A DNA stretch of 64,000 nt. Source: a bacterium (lineage in GTDB: Bacteria; Myxococcota; UBA727; JAUIJE01). Below are positions 10,096 through 19,549 of this stretch, piece after piece. Position numbers and translations under genes: made by a program. Position 1 is the first letter of the stretch. Each line of letters opens with the position of its first letter. The DNA is taken from contig JAUIJE010000006.1 in NCBI GenBank assembly GCA_030431455.1, positions 1-64,000 on the forward strand, in the 5' to 3' direction. The notes beneath the pieces are model-generated. The model ran no database searches, was not told the origin of the DNA, and saw only the letters and a list, made by a program, of their open reading frames with translations.

Positions 10096-10157
10096 CCGCG
10101 CACTCTAGCCCGGGGCGGGAGACCCGGCAATGTGAATGGCTGCGGGTGTGACCCCGG

Positions 10158-13100
10158 TCAGTCGTTGAAACACCCGCCCTCATCCGCGAACCCCACGACC
10201 ACGCCTTGGATCGAGGCCCCATCGCTGGTGTGGTACAGCACCGCCGCGTTGCCGGGGGTGGTGTCGCCGGTGGAGAGCATCGGGCGCCGGTCGTCGGCGG
10301 GATACTGGCGGTCTTGGCGCTCGGCCGCGGACAGGGCCGCGGGGTTGGCGTTGTAGCTGTCGGTGAGTTCAAACACATTGTCGAGGGTGTCGTGCAGCCA
10401 CGCCGCGGTGCGGTACCCACGCTGGTAGTAGGTGGGGTAGGGGTAGGCGGCGGGCGCGACCTGCACGCTGCTGGTGGTGAACGCCGCGTAGGCGCGCACT
10501 TCACCGGCCGCGGTGGCGGCGGACATCATCTGGTAGGGCGCGTACACGGTGTTGTAGCTCTCGAACACGTCGCGCTTCACCATGGTGCCGTACGGCGACA
10601 CGGTGGCCGAGAACCCGGCCGCGTCGGGGTAGGTCAGCCCCTCGTGAACGCCGCCCACCGCGTAGTAGCTGGTGGTGCGCGCGACCTCCCACTGGTTGGT
10701 TCCCCGTCGGAGGTAGAGGGACGACGCGCCGCTGAAGGCCAGGCCGTAGTATTGCCGCGTCTCGAACCCGTTGAGCTGGCCTTCGATGAACGACGGGTTG
10801 CTGTTGCCGTTGTCCCGCACGATGGGGGTGCCGTTGAACAGCACGCGGTTGAGGGTCTCGGCGGGAAGGAACCCGGCAATGTAGTTGGACGTGACCAGGG
10901 CCTCCCAGTGGGGGTCGGTGGTGGACGTCCAGCGCAGCACGTCCATCGACCCCATGGCGTAGCCCATGGTGCCCCCCGCGTAGAAACTCCAGGGACCTTG
11001 GGTCCCGCTGAGACCGGTGTAGGGATTGTTGAGCGGGTCGCGCCACACCACGGTGCGCACCTCGCCGCCGTCGTCGAAGGAGGGCGAAGCGAACGGCTCG
11101 ACGTAGGACATCACGATGCGGTCGTCGTCGATGGTGCAGGCCGCGTCGAGGGTGAGATCAAACCGTGGCGGGTCGAGGAAGTTGACCGATTGGGCCACGA
11201 TCTTGGCCAGCCCGCCTTCGCCGCTCAGCCGGTAGAAGCCGAGGTTGGTCAAATCGAGCACGTAGATGTCCGGGTACACCACGGGGTTGACCTCGGCGGG
11301 GTTGGACGTGACCGTGTTGGGGAGGCCAAACGCCACCGGCCAAATCGAGGTGTCTTTGAGAATCGCGAAGCGGCCCCCGTCGCAGACCTGCTTCACCGTG
11401 AGGTTGGTGGGGATGACCGAACTCGATGTCTCGTTGACGAACGCCACCGAGGCCTCGCCCACGTTGCCGGCGGAATCCACCGCGCGAATCTCGAGGAGGT
11501 TGTCGGTGTCTTGCTCGAGGTCGAACTGAATCTTGCCGCCGGAGGGCACGGTGTTGATCCAGGGACCCCCGTTGCTGCGCTGCTCGTACCGGTTGAAGTT
11601 GGTGTCCAAGGTGCTGCCCGCGGGGACGTCGATGCGTGCACATTCATAGTTGACCCCGACGCTGTTGGCCGGGGCCACCAAGGGGGGGCTGGGGGGGACG
11701 TTGTCGAACGTGATCGCGTCGGAGTTCATGGCCCGGACGTTGCCAGCGGCGTCGCGGACTTGGGCGTCGACGCGTTTGAGTCCTTGGCTCAAGATGTCGA
11801 GCGAACAAGAGAACGTCGGTTGGTAGGGAACCACCGGCTTGGTCTGCGGGGAGGTGCCGTTGCAATCCACCTGCATCTGCACCGGGGTGTCCCCGGTGCA
11901 GCTGATGTCGGCGATGACGTCGTTGGCGTTGGTGAAGGCTTGGCCGCCGTTGATCAACACCGACACGCCACTTTCGCAGGGCGCGACGTTGTCGAACACG
12001 AAGGTGTCGATGGTCCAGGGGCTGGCTTGGCCGAGATCATCGAAGGCGCGCACGCTGAAGGTGTAGCCGTCGCCCGCCGCCGCGCTGGGGCTCGACATGT
12101 GGCTGCCGGCCAAGAGCGTGTACGTCGAGGTCGCGGTCATGTCTTGCCACACCGTGACCCCCACGGCGTTCTCGAGCTTGATTTCGAAGGTGCCGTTGCC
12201 GCCGCCCCCGTCGACCCAGTCCGTCACAATGTTGCTGTTCTGGGGGGAGACGATGGGCAACAGGCTGGGGGCGTCGGGGGCGACGGTGTCCACCACCAAC
12301 GAGCGAGAGGCAGACAGGCTTTCGTGGCCCGCGCGGTCCACCGCCCGCACCCGGAAGTACCAGGTGCCATCGGTGAGCTCGGCGGGGGGGAGGATGCCGC
12401 CCGCGGGCCAGAGGTCGCTTTCGTAGTCCACGAACGCGAAGCTTGACGACGTGGAGAGCTGCAGCGAATAGCCCTGGATGCCTGAGGTGGCGTCGCTGCC
12501 ACCGCCCCAGTTGATCCGGGGGCGGGGGTCGTTGGTGAGTTCGCCGTTGGTGATGGTGGTGTCGCCGCTGGCGGTGGTGGCGCCGGGGGTGTTCACAATG
12601 GCACTGAAGGCCGTGGGGGCGGTGGGGGGCACCTGGTCCAGGGTGATGTAGGCGGGGCCCACCGGCGAGATGTTGCCCGCGGCGTCGCGCAAGCACGCGT
12701 GCACTTCGCGGGGGCCGTCGCTGTTGGTCAAGGTGGTGGTGGTGGATGGGAGGTAAGCGACCCACTGTGGTTCGGTGAGCAGAGCGCAGTTGGGCAGCGT
12801 GGTCCCGGTGACGAACATGTCGGTGGTGTCCACCGGAGCCCCCGAGAAGTCGACGTCCACGGTGGTGTCGGTGGAATAGGGCGCGCCGCCATCCACGGTG
12901 ATGATCGCGCTGGGGACGGCGGTGTCGAGCACAATGGTGTCACTGATGACGCTGACATTGCCGGCCCGGTCTTTGAGACAGGCGTACACCGTGCGGTTGC
13001 CGTCCAGGCTGAACAGCGTGGCGGTGCCGCTGATCGAGGTGCTGAACAACCCTGAATAGGTGGCGGAGGAGCAGTCGATGGACTCGGCCCCGACCGCGAT

Positions 13101-16100
13101 CTGCACCGCTTCGTCCGCGGTGCCGGACAGGCTGACGGTGGTGGTGGTGGTGAAGGCCGCGCCCCCGTTGATGCTCAGGCTGCCGCCCGGGCTGGCGCGG
13201 TCGACGGTGATGGTGTCGGTCTGGGTGCTGGTGTTGCCGGCGTAGTCGGTCACCTCCACGCACACCGTGCGCACGCTGTCCGCGCCGGTGGACAGCGTCC
13301 AGGGCAGAGACGAGGCGTAGGGGGTGAGGGGGCCGGTCAGGTTGGCACAGTTGTCGTTGGCGAGGCGAATGCCTTGGATGCCCGAGGTCGCGTCGGTGGC
13401 GGTGAGGTCGAGGGTCACGGGCAGCTTGGCGGTGTGGGTCTCGCCTTGGTCGATGGTGAAGGCGCCGATGGGCGGGGCCAGGGTGTCGAGCACGATGGGA
13501 TCGTTGGCGGTGCCGGTGCGGCCGCTCCCGTCACGGAAACACGCGGTGACGACCTTGGTGCCGTCGCCCCCGCCGAGGGTGAACAGCTTGCTGCTGGCCA
13601 TGGCCTCGTAGGTGGCGGTGGCGCAGTTGAGCGGGCCCTGGGCCAATGCCACTTGGGTGACATCGGGGGAGGCGGAGAGGGAGACGGTGACGCTGGTCGA
13701 GCTGGTGGCGACCGCGCCGCTGTTGACCGAGACCGCGCCCACCGGATCGGTGGTGTCGAGCGAGATGCTGTCGAACGCGGCCGCGGTGTTGCCCGCGACA
13801 TCCCGAAAACACGCGGCCACGGCCTTGAGGCCGTCGCCCGAAGACAGGGCGATGGAGGTGGTCGCGCCGGTGAGGCCCACCGTGACCGGGGTGTAGGTCG
13901 CGGTGGCGCAGTCGAGGCCGTCGTTGGCCAATGCATAGCCATTGGTGTCGCTGGGGAAGGAGACCGACGCGGACACGGTGGTGGACTGGGTGGTGGTGGA
14001 GCCGCCGGCGAGGTTGAGGGTGCCGCTGGGGGGGGTGGTGTCGAGCACGATCGACGTCGAGGCCGAGCCGACCTGGCCCGCGGCGTCGCGCACGCAGACC
14101 GCGAGCTGTTTGGTGCCGTCGGGGGTGGGCAGGGTCCAGTTCTGCGAGGCGGTGAAGGGGGAATAGGTGGCGGTGGCGCAGTCGAGACTGGGTCCGTTGG
14201 CCACCGAGAGGTCGGTGACGTCAGCGTCGGCCGAGATCGCGAGGGTGACGTTGCGGGTGGTGGTGTGGCTGTCCCCGCCGTTGATGCTGACCGCGGCCGA
14301 CGGGGCGGTGCCGTCGAGGGTGATGCCGTCGCTCATGGCGTAGGTCAGGCCCACGCGGTCCCGCAGGCACGCGTACAGGGTGACGGCCCCGTCGGTGGCG
14401 GCGAAGGTAAACTGCTTGTTGGGTTCGTAGCTCTGGTAGCCGGTGGCGGTGGTGCAGTTGGGGGCGGTGGCGGTGAGGAGCACCTCGGTGACGTCCTCGG
14501 AGGCGCTGAGCAGGACGTCAACGGTGGGCGATGTCGAGAACGCCGCGCCCCCGTTGACGAGCACGGTGCCGGAGGGGGCGGTGGTGTCGAGCAGGATGTC
14601 GTCGGCGGCGAGCCCGATGTTGCCGGCTTGGTCGACAAAACACGCGGTCACGGTCTTGGTGCCATCGGGGGCGGGGAGCGGTTGGGTGACGGTGAGCGAG
14701 GTGGTGCCCACGGTCAGCGCGGTGTTGATGTTGACGGTGGCGCAGTCAGCGGCGCCGCCCTGCAGCGCGTAGGCGGCGGTGTCGTTGGGGAAGGTGAGGG
14801 CCACGTCGGGGGTGCTGTCCGATGTGGCCGCGGCCCCGGCCGCGATGCTCACGGTGCCCGCGGGGGGGCTGGTGTCGAGGATGATGGTGGCCGAGCTCTG
14901 GGCGACGTTGCCCGCGGGGTCGCGCACCTCGACGAACACTTCTTTGCTGCCGTCCACCGCGGGGGAGCCGAGCGTCCAGACCGTAGAGGGCGAAAAGCCG
15001 CCGAAGGCGCTGAGGAAGGTCGCGCTGTTGGACAAGCGCAGGGCGGTGGCGCCCGCGGCGACGATGGTCACGTCGACGGTGGCGTCGGTGGTGTAGGCGG
15101 CGCCGTCGTTGAGGGCGAAGGTGCCGATGGTGGGCGCGACCCGGTCGAGGGTGATCGCGAGCGAACGGGGGGCGCTGGGGTTGCCCGCGCCGTCCACGAA
15201 CACCACCGAGACGGTGTGCGCCCCGTCGCTGTCGGGCAGCAGCACCGCGTGGCTGAGCACAAAATCTTGCTCTGCGGGGGCACCCCCATCGACGCTGGTG
15301 CGGATGGTCTTCACCCCGCTGAGGGCATCAGACGCGAACAGTTCGAGCACCACCGTGCGGTCGGCGGTCAACACGTTGCCCGCGTCGAGCACACAACTGC
15401 TGCAGGTGAGCGGGACGGTGTCCGGCGGGGTCGTGTCCAGGGTGATGCTGTCGGTGCGATCGACATCGTTGCCCGCGGCGTCGAAGAACCGGGCGTACAC
15501 AAAGTACAGCCCATCGCCCACGTAGTCGGACGAGTCGCTCAGGTCGAAGGGGACCGAGCCGGGGGGCGTGCCCAGGGTCGCCTCGTCATAATCGGTGAAC
15601 AGCCCGCCGTCCTTGCTCACCCACACCCGGGTCGGGCTGTCGGTCGGGGGCGCGGTGATGTCGAGCGACACCGTGGTGCTGGTGGTGTAGGGACTGCCCC
15701 CGTCGACGGTGAACGACACGCTGGGGGGCGCGGTGTCCAGCACCAGGTCGAAATAGAACGGGTTGTTGTCCGCTGCAGAGACATTGCCGGCGCGGTCCCG
15801 GAACTGCGCGAACACGCGGTAGGCCCCGTCGTTGCCGGACAGGCCCGGCCCCACGAGATTGGCCAGGGTCGCCCCCGCCCCCGCCCCCGACGCGTCGGTG
15901 AACGCGACCTGGGACATGTCCACCCCCGGGGGGGCGATGCCGGTGCCCACGTAGACGGGCAAGAAGCGGTAGGCGGCCACGTCCGCCACCGGCGCGCCGG
16001 TCACGTCGAGCACCGGGGTGAGCGCATCGGTCTGCGCGGTGCCCACCCCGAGGTCGATGAGGTACTGCGCGATGGTCGTGTAGAAGGTGCCCGCGCTTTC

Positions 16101-19100
16101 GATCACCGCCGCCCCGGTGGGGGACGCTTGTACGCCGTGGAGCGCGCGCGGTTCGGTCACGTCGTACACGATGCCGGCGGACAAGGGATTTTGTGAACAG
16201 TTGCCGGCCTGGTCACAGGCAAAACCCCACACGGTGTGCACCTGCTCCAATGGGGCTGCACCCCCCGGGAGGTCAACGACGCAGGCGGCGTTGGCCGCGC
16301 ACACGTCGGCCCCGGGGGGGATGGACCCGGGGGCGGTCGCGGCCCAGGTGACGTACGCGCTGCCCAGGGGGGCGACGTCGCCCTGGCCGGCGGAGGCCGA
16401 GACCCGGACCCGGGCCACCGGCAGGTTGGTGAACGCGCCCACCGCGTTGGGCTGGGTCGATTCGGCGGTGACCGACGAGGGCTCGGGGGCCACGGTATCG
16501 AGCAGAATGCTCGCGGAGAGCACCGGGCCGTTGACCCCACCCTGGACGACCTGCACATAGACCTCGACCACGCCGTCGGCCCCGCTGATGTCGACGGTGG
16601 GGGGCGCGCCCGGGACGTACGTTTGCCAGGCGGGGGTGGCGTCCCCGGCGTCGAAGGGCGTGCGGGCCTGCACCCGGATGTCGGTGACGTCCGCGTCCGC
16701 TTGGAGCCGAATTTGGGCTGACGTGGCGTTGGTGTACGCCTTTTGGGTGCAGGGGTCGTCGCCGACGTGGCACAGGATGAAGTCGCCGCTGATCGGCTTG
16801 AGCAACACCGGGGTGGGCTCGCCCGGGGTGTCCTCGGCCACGATGGTGGTCTGGTTCTGCACGACCTGAATGCCGGTCTCGGTGGCGGTGAAATAGCTCT
16901 CGTAGCTCGCGCGCAGCTCGTAGCGGTCGCTGCCCACCGTGACCACCAGCCCGGGCACGGGGAAGGTGTAGCTGCCGTCGGGCTCGGTCACGGTCTGGTC
17001 GATGATGTCGCCGTTGAGCACGGCGCTGACCAAGATGCCGCCGTGGGCGGACAGGTCGTCGGCCTTGTCCTCGAAGCGAAACACCCCCGTGACGTTGCCG
17101 CGGGCGTAGGCCAGGCGCGTGGTGCCCACCGCGGTGGGTTGGCCGGCCACCACTTGGCCCACGGGGATTTCGGTGGCGACCAGGCCCGCGCGCTCGAGGG
17201 TCAAGAAGTAGCCGGTGCCTTCCGGCACCTGACCAAACACGAACCCGCCGAGCGCATCGGTGAGGGTCTCGTCAACTGGCGCGTCCGTGCCCGGCGCCGC
17301 GCCGGGGGCGTAGAGCCGGGCCACAATGCCACTGTGAACGGGGCTGTCCCCTGGTTCTTGGTCGACCAGGGCCCGGCCGCCCACGGTGCCGGTGAGGTCC
17401 AGGGTGTAGACCGGGCTGTCCACAGACAGGACGTTGCCGGCGCGGTCTTTGACCTCGGCGGTGAACGAAAAGGACGACCCGTTGGCGCCGGTGACGCTCA
17501 GCACCTGGCTTGCCACAAAAGGACCAAAGGCGGTGCCGGCGGGGATCGCGTCTTGGTGTACGCGCATCGCGACCGGTTCGTCGGCGAGGTCGAGGTCGTC
17601 AGGCACAAAAAACGCAACCTGCGCGCTTCGGCCTTTCAGCACGCCCCCCGCGTCGGCGTTCTGCACCTCGAGGGGCAAAATGCCTTGGCCCGCGTCCCCG
17701 AGCACGGGGGGGCTGGTGTCGACCATGATGCTCACCGGCACCGGGTCAGCGGCGTTGCCCGCCTGGTCCGCGAGCCAGACCCAGAACACCTTCTCGCCTT
17801 CCCCCGCGCTGGCCACGGAGTTGAGCTGCAGCTGGGCCAAGCCGGGGGGGGCGTCGATGTCCGCCCCCGCGAGCACGGTCTCGTCGCCGGGGCCGTTGTC
17901 GGCCTGGATGTGCACTTGGGCCCGGGCCACCTGAGAGGTCTCGTCCACCGCGAGCACATCGAGCCCCACCGCGGCCCCGTCCTCGGTTTGCCAATAGGTG
18001 CCGTCGGCGTCGGGCACGAGGTTGCGGACCTCGACGTCGATGACCGCGGGGGGCACGGTGTCGCGCACCACCTCGGTGGAGAACAGATCGGTGGTGAACA
18101 CAAACTCGGGATGGTCTGGGCTCTGGGCTTGAAACTGTGCATAGATGGGCACCGGGCCTTGCACATTGGGCAGCGCCACCGTGACCTGGGCGGTGAACGC
18201 GGCAAACGGGGCCGCCTCCGCCGCGAACGCGGGATCGGTCGAGACCCGCATCGAGAGCTGGCTGGCGTCGGTGAAGGCGAGCACGTCCACCGCGACCTCG
18301 TCGTCGCGGGTGTAGTAGGCGCCGTTGTCCTCGGTGGACAGGTTGGGCTTCAGCACCGCGGTGACCGGGTAGAGCAGCAGCGCGTCCCCGTCGGCCGAGC
18401 CCTCGTCGAACAGCACGGTGGGGGGCTCGGGGGTGCGGGCCCCGGTCACGGTGATGCCCACCCGGAAGTCAGGGGCGAACCCGGGCCGCTCCGCGAGCAG
18501 GCCGTAGGTCCCGTTGTCGAGACCCGCGAAGCTGAAGCCGCCCTCTCCGTCGGTGGGCAGCTCCCGAATGGGCTGGGCCCCGGTGCCGGTTCGTTTGTAC
18601 AATGTCACTGTGCGCGGGCCGCCTTGTACGTCTTGGAGGTTGACCCGCCCCGCGATCACGGCTTGGCCGGCGTTGTCCTCGGTGGTGGGTTCGCGCAGCA
18701 CCAGGTCCCCGAGGTCGCGCTCCTCGCCGGGGGCGAGCAGGTCGATGGACAGCGCGTTCTCCATGCCCAGGAGGTCGGCGGGCCGCTCGGGGATGGTGAG
18801 GCGGAGATTGCCGGGGGTGAGCTCGTCGAACACAAACCCTGCGGTCCCGCTGCTCTCATCGCAGTCGAGGGGGAACTCGAGGGCGCCGAGCGGTTCGCAG
18901 CGGCCGGCTTTGACCAGCTCGCCGCCCTGCTTGAGCTCGAGCCGCAGGGTGCGGAGGTCCTCGAGCACGACGTCGGGGTCGGCCCCCACCCGGTCGATGA
19001 CCACGGTGCCCAAGACGCTGGCTTTGGCTTGTTGGCTCGGATCGTTGTCCGGGTCGTACGCGTTGATGGGGGGCAGGCAGCCAGTGAACACAAAGATCAA

Positions 19101-19130
19101 AAGGACGACACAGCGACCAGCCACACGCAT
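10158..19130 (-). CDS. Giant multi-Ig lipoprotein (about 2990 residues), adhesin-like
   Basis: The reading frame extends upstream to 19283, but ATG 19130 is the likely start. GGGAGG lies 7 nt before it, and it begins a lipoprotein signal (RCVVLLIFVFTGC, lipid Cys18); the extension would be (Cys-Val)n from a CA repeat. The N-terminal 250 residues hold two carboxypeptidase-regulatory-like folds (GEGGFSFAGLDNGTYGLLAE); a third lies further on (LGGFVFGQVPEGTGYFLTLE). The middle is about 20 tandem modules of roughly 75-110 residues, each opening with 'LDTTPPSGTVxINGG' and ending 'VRDAAGNVGxxSxxI', typical of bacterial Ig-like repeats. Many modules carry one or two Cys. The last 550 residues are different, Tyr- and Asn-rich, possibly propeller-like, ending GGCFND. 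It is probably an outer-surface adhesin or fibre. The antisense frames of 746-940 codons are shadows. Confidence 0.85.
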   Translation of the reverse strand: MRVAGRCVVLLIFVFTGCLPPINAYDPDNDPSQQAKASVLGTVVIDRVGADPDVVLEDLRTLRLELKQGGELVKAGRCEPLGALEFPLDCDESSGTAGFVFDELTPGNLRLTIPERPADLLGMENALSIDLLAPGEERDLGDLVLREPTTEDNAGQAVIAGRVNLQDVQGGPRTVTLYKRTGTGAQPIRELPTDGEGGFSFAGLDNGTYGLLAERPGFAPDFRVGITVTGARTPEPPTVLFDEGSADGDALLLYPVTAVLKPNLSTEDNGAYYTRDDEVAVDVLAFTDASQLSMRVSTDPAFAAEAAPFAAFTAQVTVALPNVQGPVPIYAQFQAQSPDHPEFVFTTDLFSTEVVRDTVPPAVIDVEVRNLVPDADGTYWQTEDGAAVGLDVLAVDETSQVARAQVHIQADNGPGDETVLAGADIDAPPGLAQLQLNSVASAGEGEKVFWVWLADQAGNAADPVPVSIMVDTSPPVLGDAGQGILPLEVQNADAGGVLKGRSAQVAFFVPDDLDLADEPVAMRVHQDAIPAGTAFGPFVASQVLSVTGANGSSFSFTAEVKDRAGNVLSVDSPVYTLDLTGTVGGRALVDQEPGDSPVHSGIVARLYAPGAAPGTDAPVDETLTDALGGFVFGQVPEGTGYFLTLERAGLVATEIPVGQVVAGQPTAVGTTRLAYARGNVTGVFRFEDKADDLSAHGGILVSAVLNGDIIDQTVTEPDGSYTFPVPGLVVTVGSDRYELRASYESYFTATETGIQVVQNQTTIVAEDTPGEPTPVLLKPISGDFILCHVGDDPCTQKAYTNATSAQIRLQADADVTDIRVQARTPFDAGDATPAWQTYVPGAPPTVDISGADGVVEVYVQVVQGGVNGPVLSASILLDTVAPEPSSVTAESTQPNAVGAFTNLPVARVRVSASAGQGDVAPLGSAYVTWAATAPGSIPPGADVCAANAACVVDLPGGAAPLEQVHTVWGFACDQAGNCSQNPLSAGIVYDVTEPRALHGVQASPTGAAVIESAGTFYTTIAQYLIDLGVGTAQTDALTPVLDVTGAPVADVAAYRFLPVYVGTGIAPPGVDMSQVAFTDASGAGAGATLANLVGPGLSGNDGAYRVFAQFRDRAGNVSAADNNPFYFDLVLDTAPPSVSFTVDGGSPYTTSTTVSLDITAPPTDSPTRVWVSKDGGLFTDYDEATLGTPPGSVPFDLSDSSDYVGDGLYFVYARFFDAAGNDVDRTDSITLDTTPPDTVPLTCSSCVLDAGNVLTADRTVVLELFASDALSGVKTIRTSVDGGAPAEQDFVLSHAVLLPDSDGAHTVSVVFVDGAGNPSAPRSLAITLDRVAPTIGTFALNDGAAYTTDATVDVTIVAAGATALRLSNSATFLSAFGGFSPSTVWTLGSPAVDGSKEVFVEVRDPAGNVAQSSATIILDTSPPAGTVSIAAGAAATSDSTPDVALTFPNDTAAYALQGGAADCATVNINTALTVGTTSLTVTQPLPAPDGTKTVTACFVDQAGNIGLAADDILLDTTAPSGTVLVNGGAAFSTSPTVDVLLSASEDVTEVLLTATAPNCTTATGYQSYEPNKQFTFAATDGAVTLYACLRDRVGLTYAMSDGITLDGTAPSAAVSINGGDSHTTTRNVTLAISADADVTDLSVANGPSLDCATATYSPFTASQNWTLPTPDGTKQLAVCVRDAAGQVGSASTSIVLDTTPPSGTLNLAGGSTTTQSTTVSASVSFPSDTNGYALANDGLDCATATYTPVTVGLTGATTSIALSSGDGLKAVAACFRDVAGNTAAAFDSISLDTTDPVGAVSVNSGAVATSSTSVTVSLSASPDVTQVALAQGPLNCATATYEAMASSKLFTLGGGDGTKVVTACFRDGSGRTGTANDPIVLDTLAPPIGAFTIDQGETHTAKLPVTLDLTATDATSGIQGIRLANDNCANLTGPLTPYASSLPWTLSTGADSVRTVCVEVTDYAGNTSTQTDTITVDRASPGGSLSINGGAAFTTTTTVSLSGTADEAVQIAVGAESIDCSSATYSGLFSTSISGTATLFSLDGNRTVYACLKDRAGNVSVISDTIVLDTAVPSAIITVDGGAPYSTDTTVDVDFSGAPVDTTDMFVTGTTLPNCALLTEPQWVAYLPSTTTTLTNSDGPREVHACLRDAAGNISPVGPAYITLDQVPPTAPTAFSAIVNTPGATTASGDTTITNGELTNDPRPRINWGGGSDATSGIQGYSLQLSTSSSFAFVDYESDLWPAGGILPPAELTDGTWYFRVRAVDRAGHESLSASRSLVVDTVAPDAPSLLPIVSPQNSNIVTDWVDGGGGNGTFEIKLENAVGVTVWQDMTATSTYTLLAGSHMSSPSAAAGDGYTFSVRAFDDLGQASPWTIDTFVFDNVAPCESGVSVLINGGQAFTNANDVIADISCTGDTPVQMQVDCNGTSPQTKPVVPYQPTFSCSLDILSQGLKRVDAQVRDAAGNVRAMNSDAITFDNVPPSPPLVAPANSVGVNYECARIDVPAGSTLDTNFNRYEQRSNGGPWINTVPSGGKIQFDLEQDTDNLLEIRAVDSAGNVGEASVAFVNETSSSVIPTNLTVKQVCDGGRFAILKDTSIWPVAFGLPNTVTSNPAEVNPVVYPDIYVLDLTNLGFYRLSGEGGLAKIVAQSVNFLDPPRFDLTLDAACTIDDDRIVMSYVEPFASPSFDDGGEVRTVVWRDPLNNPYTGLSGTQGPWSFYAGGTMGYAMGSMDVLRWTSTTDPHWEALVTSNYIAGFLPAETLNRVLFNGTPIVRDNGNSNPSFIEGQLNGFETRQYYGLAFSGASSLYLRRGTNQWEVARTTSYYAVGGVHEGLTYPDAAGFSATVSPYGTMVKRDVFESYNTVYAPYQMMSAATAAGEVRAYAAFTTSSVQVAPAAYPYPTYYQRGYRTAAWLHDTLDNVFELTDSYNANPAALSAAERQDRQYPADDRRPMLSTGDTTPGNAAVLYHTSDGASIQGVVVGFADEGGCFND

Positions 19131-19232
19131 CGGCACACCTCCCAAAGCGGGAGGCATTGTCCGCTGAGCCGAAAGTGGACCGCAAGCGACCGGCGGGGCC
19201 TGGTGCGTCGAGACACAGCCAGGGGTCGGGCA

Positions 19233-19261
19233 TAAAAAAAAGCCCCTCCCGAGGGAGGGGC
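19233..19261 (-). terminator. Intrinsic terminator, minus strand
   Basis: Stem GCCCCTCCC/GGGAGGGGC with a tiny loop is flanked on the + strand by an A8 run on the left only. It therefore ends transcripts moving leftward, ahead of the giant lipoprotein gene. Confidence 0.85.
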
Positions 19262-19263
19262 AT

Positions 19264-19283
19264 ACACACACACACACACACAA
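19264..19283 (+). repeat. (CA)n dinucleotide microsatellite
   Basis: About ten CA units, with a second shorter (CA)4-5 at about 19355-19367. On the minus strand they are (TG)n within the RNA candidate, and they create the spurious (Cys-Val)n extension of the giant lipoprotein frame. Slippage here would change the spacing between the RNA fold and its terminator. Confidence 0.85.
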
Positions 19284-19549
19284 TCAGGGGGCTACAACCC
19301 GAGGGGCGCAGAGTCGGCAAGGCCACCACCTCGCCGGGCGCCACATCGGAGGGGTCACACACACACCGAGCGGTCCCTGACCAAAAGGAGTATCGCCCCC
19401 CGGTGTGGTCAGGTTGCTGACATGTCGGATAAAGGCCCACGTTGACTGTAAGTGGCTGTACAATTTGAAAAAACTGGTCGCCGGCCGAGATCCAGCGGGC
19501 GGCGCCGCCGTGCACGAGCGGGCCAAGGTTCGTATGCTGGCGCGACCTT

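Larger units (their letters stand above)
19233..19430 (-). ncRNA. Structured RNA candidate: 6S-like RNA or attenuator leader
   Basis: On the minus strand a long rod-like fold can be drawn. GGTCAGGG (about 19382) pairs with CCCTGATT (19283-19290). Inside it ACCC/GGGT, CCGA/TCGG and GGCGC/GCGCC pair, closing over GGCGAGG-TGGTGG-CCTTGCC. About 20 nt further on is an intrinsic terminator. This minus-strand terminator has no protein gene before it, since the next gene right (19550) is on +, so a minus-strand transcript must start between about 19262 and 19549. Two short stretches (ATGTGGCGC and GGGTTGTAGCC) resemble E. coli 6S RNA, and size and rod shape also fit 6S. Alternatively it is the leader of the giant lipoprotein gene, whose ATG lies 100 nt downstream. 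No clear promoter was found, and 19431-19549 holds nothing else I recognise. Confidence 0.45.

Noticed and set aside
13374-16196. 940-codon frame opposite the giant lipoprotein, and similar ones at 10206 and 16743
   Set aside because: They mirror the repeated Ig modules in antisense; no ribosome site, signal or domain is visible.
19444-19471. TTGACT ... TACAAT as a promoter for the metallohydrolase
   Set aside because: The two hexamers are only 11 nt apart, too close for sigma-70.
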